Part shown: one piece after another, positions 60,707 through 64,000 of the stretch
Numbering within the stretch: the stretch's first letter is position 1
How the letters are laid out: every line of letters starts with the position of its first letter
Assembly (NCBI GenBank): GCA_900541855.1
Contig: UQLD01000004.1
Coordinates: 50,173 to 114,172, forward strand
Origin: an uncultured Collinsella sp.
Lineage (GTDB): Bacteria; Actinomycetota; Coriobacteriia; Coriobacteriales; Coriobacteriaceae
DNA: 64,000 nt
Direction of reading: 5' to 3'
The notes under the pieces: generated by a model
Databases searched by the model: none
Told to the model about the DNA's origin: nothing
The model's input: the letters and a program-made list of their open reading frames with translations, nothing else
Made by a program: the position numbers and the translations under genes

Positions 60707-62220
60707 TGGCGCTAAGCTTCGATTCCCTTACCGCCGCCCAGATCGCCGCGGGCGTTGCCGCCGGCGACTTTACCGCTACCGAGGTGGCCCAGGCATCCCT
60801 TGCCGCCATCGAGGCGCGCGAGGGCGGGGTCCAGGCATTCCTGCAGGTGGCGCCCGAGCTTGCACTCGAGGCCGCCGCGCGCGTGGATGCCGACCGTGCC
60901 GCAGGCAAGCCGCTGCCCCCGCTTGCGGGCGTGCCGCTGGCCATTAAGGACAACATGAACCTCGTGGGCACGCGCACCACCTGCGCTTCGCGCATGCTCG
61001 AGGACTACCAGAGCGTCTACACCGCCACCTGTGTCCAGCGCATGCTCGATGCCGGCTGCCTGCCCATGGGCAAGGCCAACATGGACGAGTTTGCCTTTGG
61101 CAGCTCCACCGAGAGCTCGGCGTTCCATCGCACCAACAACCCCTGGGATACCGAGCGCGTGCCCGGCGGCTCTTCGGGCGGCTCCGCTGCCGCCGTCGCT
61201 GCGGGCGAGGTCGCGCTCTCGCTGGGCTCGGATACCGGCGGCTCCATTCGCCAGCCGGCGTCGCTGTGCGGCGTGGTGGGCTTTAAGCCCACGTATGGCG
61301 CCGTGAGCCGTTACGGCGTGGTCGCCTTTGGCTCGTCGCTCGACCAGGTGGGCCCCTTTGGCCGCACGGTCGAGGATGTCGCGCTGGCCATGAACGCGCT
61401 TACCGGCGCGGGCCACGATCCATACGACTGCACCAGCCAGGATTGCGCCGTCGACTTTACCGAGCATCTCAACGACAGCATCGAGGGTAAGCGCGTGGGC
61501 ATCATCCCCGCGTTTATGGAGGCCGAGGGCCTGACGCCCGAGGTCAAGGCCGCTGTTCAGCGCGCCGCCCAGGAGCTGCAGAACCAGGGCGCCGAGCTGG
61601 TCGAGGTCGACCTGCCGCACCTGGACGCCGCTATCGCCGCCTACTACGTCATCGGCCCGGCCGAGGCGTTCTCCAACCTGGCCCGCTTCGACGGTATTCG
61701 CTACGGCTATCAGGAGGAGGGCTGCGCCAACCTGTCCGACCAGAGCTCGCTCTCTCGCGCCCACGGCTTTGGCGCCGAGGCCAAGCGCCGTCAGATGCTC
61801 GGCGCCTACCTGCTGAGCTCGGGCGTGTACGACAAGTACTACTACGCTGCGCAAAAGGCCCGTACGCTCATCACGCGGGACTACGACGCCGCGTATGCCA
61901 AGGTGGACACCATCCTCATGCCCGCCTCGCCGCGCACGGCCTTTAAGTTTGGCGAGATCAGCGACCCCACGCAGATGTACCTCTCCGACCTGTACACCAT
62001 TTCGCTCAACATTTGCGGCAACGGTGGTATCTCGGTGCCGCTGGGCCTGGGCGAGGATACTCAGCTGCCCGTTTCTGCCCAGCTGGTGGGTCCGGCGTTT
62101 AAGGACCGTCAGCTGCTCACGTTTGCCCGCGCCCTGGAGCGTGGCTTTGCCGATGCCGCCACGGGTGCGCCCGCGCTTTCCGTCGCGCCCGATTTTGCCG
62201 GGAAGGGAGGCGAGCTGTAA
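60706..62220 (+). CDS. gatA: Asp/Glu-tRNA amidotransferase subunit A
   Basis: 504 residues of the amidase-signature family: catalytic Lys in PLAIKDNMN (about 82), and GGSSGGSAAAVAAGE with the cis-Ser/Ser pair near 155-180. It releases ammonia from glutamine for transfer to Glu-tRNA(Gln) or Asp-tRNA(Asn). Overlaps both neighbours by one base, consistent with coupled translation of gatC-gatA-gatB. Confidence 0.95.
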   Translation: MALSFDSLTAAQIAAGVAAGDFTATEVAQASLAAIEAREGGVQAFLQVAPELALEAAARVDADRAAGKPLPPLAGVPLAIKDNMNLVGTRTTCASRMLEDYQSVYTATCVQRMLDAGCLPMGKANMDEFAFGSSTESSAFHRTNNPWDTERVPGGSSGGSAAAVAAGEVALSLGSDTGGSIRQPASLCGVVGFKPTYGAVSRYGVVAFGSSLDQVGPFGRTVEDVALAMNALTGAGHDPYDCTSQDCAVDFTEHLNDSIEGKRVGIIPAFMEAEGLTPEVKAAVQRAAQELQNQGAELVEVDLPHLDAAIAAYYVIGPAEAFSNLARFDGIRYGYQEEGCANLSDQSSLSRAHGFGAEAKRRQMLGAYLLSSGVYDKYYYAAQKARTLITRDYDAAYAKVDTILMPASPRTAFKFGEISDPTQMYLSDLYTISLNICGNGGISVPLGLGEDTQLPVSAQLVGPAFKDRQLLTFARALERGFADAATGAPALSVAPDFAGKGGEL

Positions 62221-63896
62221 TGAAGGAGCTTTCCGAGGTCCTGCAGGATTGGGAGGCCGTGATTGGCCTGGAGATCCATACCGAGCTCACCGCACTCGAT
62301 ACCAAGATGTTTTGCAACTGCAAGCTCAGCCACGATGACGAGCCCAACGCCAACGTGTGCCCGGTGTGCCTGGGCCTGCCCGGCGCCCTGCCGGTGCCCA
62401 ACAAGCGCGCCATCGAGAGCATCGTCAAGGCCGGTCTCGCCACCAACTGCGAGATTCAGCGCCACTCGATGTTCTACCGAAAGCACTACTTCTATCCCGA
62501 CATGGCCAAGAACTTCCAGACCACGCAGGGTTCGGTCGCCTTTGCCATGTACGGTCACCTGGACCTGGATGTGACCGGTCGCGGTGCCGCCGAGCGCCCC
62601 GACTGCGCGTTTGGTGAGGCCGAGGCCCAGAGCCTGGCGAGCGCCTCGGCCAACGCCGAGGGCCTGTCCACGTCCATGACGTCGACCATGCGCGAAGGCA
62701 ATCAGCGCGCCGGCCATCTGGCCAGCTATGACGCGTCCAACCTGCAGATGCCCGAGCGTCGCGAGGACGGTTCCTACACGGTGCCCATCCGCATCCTGCG
62801 CATCCACATGGAGGAGGATGCCGCCAAGATGGTTCACGTGGGCGGCGCCGAGGGCCGCATTACCGCCGCTGCCGAGTCGCTCGTCGACTACAACCGCTGC
62901 GGCACGCCGCTGATTGAACTCGTCACCGAGCCCGACCTGCGCACGCCTGAGGAGGCTCGCCTGTTTATGGAGAAGCTCCGTCGCATCTTTGTGACGCTGG
63001 GCATTTCGGACTGCTCCATGGAGAAGGGATCCATGCGCTGCGACGGCAACGTGTCGCTGCGCCGCCGCGGCGAGACCAAACTGGGTACCAAGACCGAGCT
63101 CAAGAACCTCAACTCGTTTAAGAGCCTGCACGACGGCCTTGCCTACGAGATCTGCCGTCAGGCCGAGGTGCTCGAAGAGGGCGGCATCATCTACCAGGAG
63201 ACCCGCCACTGGGAGCCCAGCCGCAAGCGCACCGTGGTCATGCGTGTGAAGGAGACGGCCGACGACTATCGTCTGTTCCCCGATCCCGATCTGGCGCCGT
63301 TCGATCTGGACGACGAGTTCATCGACCGCTGCCGTGGCGAGATCCCCGAGCTGCCCGATGCCAAGCGCGCCCGCTTTGAGGCCGACTTTGGCATTAAGGC
63401 GGCCGATGCCGAGCAAATCGCCGGCGACCCCGAGTTTGCCGAGTTCTTTGAGGCCGCCGCTGCCGGTATGGCTGGCAAGGAGGCCCAGACGGTCGCGAAC
63501 CTGCTGGTGAACGAGATGATCGCTTATCTTAAGAGTGCGGGTGTCTCGCTGACCGAGTCCGGTATTGCGCCGGCTCAGGTGGCAGCCCTTGCCAAGCTGC
63601 TGGCGACCGATGCCATCAGTTCCAACCAGGCTCACGAGGTCTTTGAGGCCATGGCCCAGACTGGCGATGACCCCAACAAGATCGTCGACGAGCGTGGTAT
63701 GCGTCAGGTGAGTGATACCGGCGCGCTGCAGCCGATCGTGGACGAGGTGCTGGCAAACTGTGCCGATCAGGCGCAGCAGTATCGTGACGGCAACCAAAAG
63801 GTTATCGGCTTTTTGGTAGGCCAGTGCATGAAGGCGAGCCGTGGCAAGGGCAATCCGAAGCTCTTCAACGAGTTGCTGAGAACGTCGCTCTCGTAA
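62220..63896 (+). CDS. gatB: Asp/Glu-tRNA amidotransferase subunit B
   Basis: 558 residues: cradle domain (GLEIHTEL; CNCKLSHDDEPNANVCPVCLGLPGALP with zinc-type cysteines), RVKETADDYRLFPDPDL, helical domain and C-terminal YqeY-like tail domain that reads tRNA. It is 60-80 residues longer than many GatB proteins, mostly in an insert around 95-185. It kinates and amidates the misacylated tRNA. Last gene of the operon; a terminator follows. Confidence 0.95.
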   Translation: MKELSEVLQDWEAVIGLEIHTELTALDTKMFCNCKLSHDDEPNANVCPVCLGLPGALPVPNKRAIESIVKAGLATNCEIQRHSMFYRKHYFYPDMAKNFQTTQGSVAFAMYGHLDLDVTGRGAAERPDCAFGEAEAQSLASASANAEGLSTSMTSTMREGNQRAGHLASYDASNLQMPERREDGSYTVPIRILRIHMEEDAAKMVHVGGAEGRITAAAESLVDYNRCGTPLIELVTEPDLRTPEEARLFMEKLRRIFVTLGISDCSMEKGSMRCDGNVSLRRRGETKLGTKTELKNLNSFKSLHDGLAYEICRQAEVLEEGGIIYQETRHWEPSRKRTVVMRVKETADDYRLFPDPDLAPFDLDDEFIDRCRGEIPELPDAKRARFEADFGIKAADAEQIAGDPEFAEFFEAAAAGMAGKEAQTVANLLVNEMIAYLKSAGVSLTESGIAPAQVAALAKLLATDAISSNQAHEVFEAMAQTGDDPNKIVDERGMRQVSDTGALQPIVDEVLANCADQAQQYRDGNQKVIGFLVGQCMKASRGKGNPKLFNELLRTSLS

Positions 63897-63963
63897 ACGG
63901 GAACCGAGGGGTCCCGGCAGGGCGGGTGCTTCCTCAAAATTTCGAACAGTCCTGCGCAAGACG

Positions 63964-63988
63964 AAGGCCACATTAAGTGGCCTTCTTT
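63964..63988 (+). terminator. Terminator of gatCAB
   Basis: AAGGCCAC / GTGGCCTT stem with five-base loop then CTTTG, 68 bp past the gatB stop. Confidence 0.8.
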
Positions 63989-64000
63989 GCGTGCGGAACT

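Overview
The window looks like the chromosome of a gut Coriobacteriia, most likely Collinsella (inference from the GC-rich codon use, the protein families, the pilus locus and the style of intergenic palindromes; no rRNA is present to prove it). It holds no rRNA gene, no intact tRNA gene and no CRISPR array.

Positions 1-30550 are dominated by pectin and uronate use. In order they encode the end of altronate dehydratase, a GPH-type sugar symporter, a GH28 polygalacturonase, an acetylesterase, a pectin methylesterase fused to a second esterase, an SGNH esterase, a GH105 unsaturated-uronide hydrolase, three oxidoreductase or isomerase genes of unclear role, a DhuI-like isomerase and DhuD/KduD-like dehydrogenase, a sugar-acid dehydratase, KDPG aldolase, KDG kinase, and GntR and LacI regulators. 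None of the carbohydrate enzymes has a signal peptide, so imported oligogalacturonides appear to be de-esterified and cut in the cytoplasm. They then flow through 5-keto-4-deoxyuronate, or tagaturonate and altronate, to KDG, KDPG, pyruvate and glyceraldehyde 3-phosphate. Two operator types tie this together: GTGAACGTTCAC (seven sites) and GAAATCGGTTTC (three sites). Two copies of a structured RNA sit in front of the aldolase gene and a YczE-like membrane protein gene.

This block is interrupted by a scar at 16.2-16.7 kb (fused ends of a GntR regulator and a gluconate permease) and by a decayed island at about 19.05-24 kb. The island carries a truncated ArsC-like gene, an MFS efflux pump, a CBS protein, an MGMT-like protein, a tRNA-Met 3' end and a broken integrase.

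Positions 30.6-49 kb are mostly housekeeping or stress genes: a glutamine-synthetase homologue with altered metal ligands, a GlnR-like regulator, HtrA, LigA, one intact and one broken toxin-antitoxin pair, a MATE pump, a heterodimeric ABC exporter, an endonuclease-like protein, MoaA, a MoaC-MobB fusion and a HAD phosphatase. Small palindromic repeats of at least three families and a 203-bp element with 29-bp terminal inverted repeats fill the gaps.

Positions 49-60 kb carry a sortase-dependent pilus locus: a large tip adhesin whose reading frame contains a nine-G tract, two further pilins, and a class C sortase. Between pilins and sortase lie a small duplicated membrane-peptide gene and a winged-helix/nucleotidyltransferase pair resembling AbiE. 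The window ends with gatCAB for Glu-tRNA(Gln)/Asp-tRNA(Asn) amidation.
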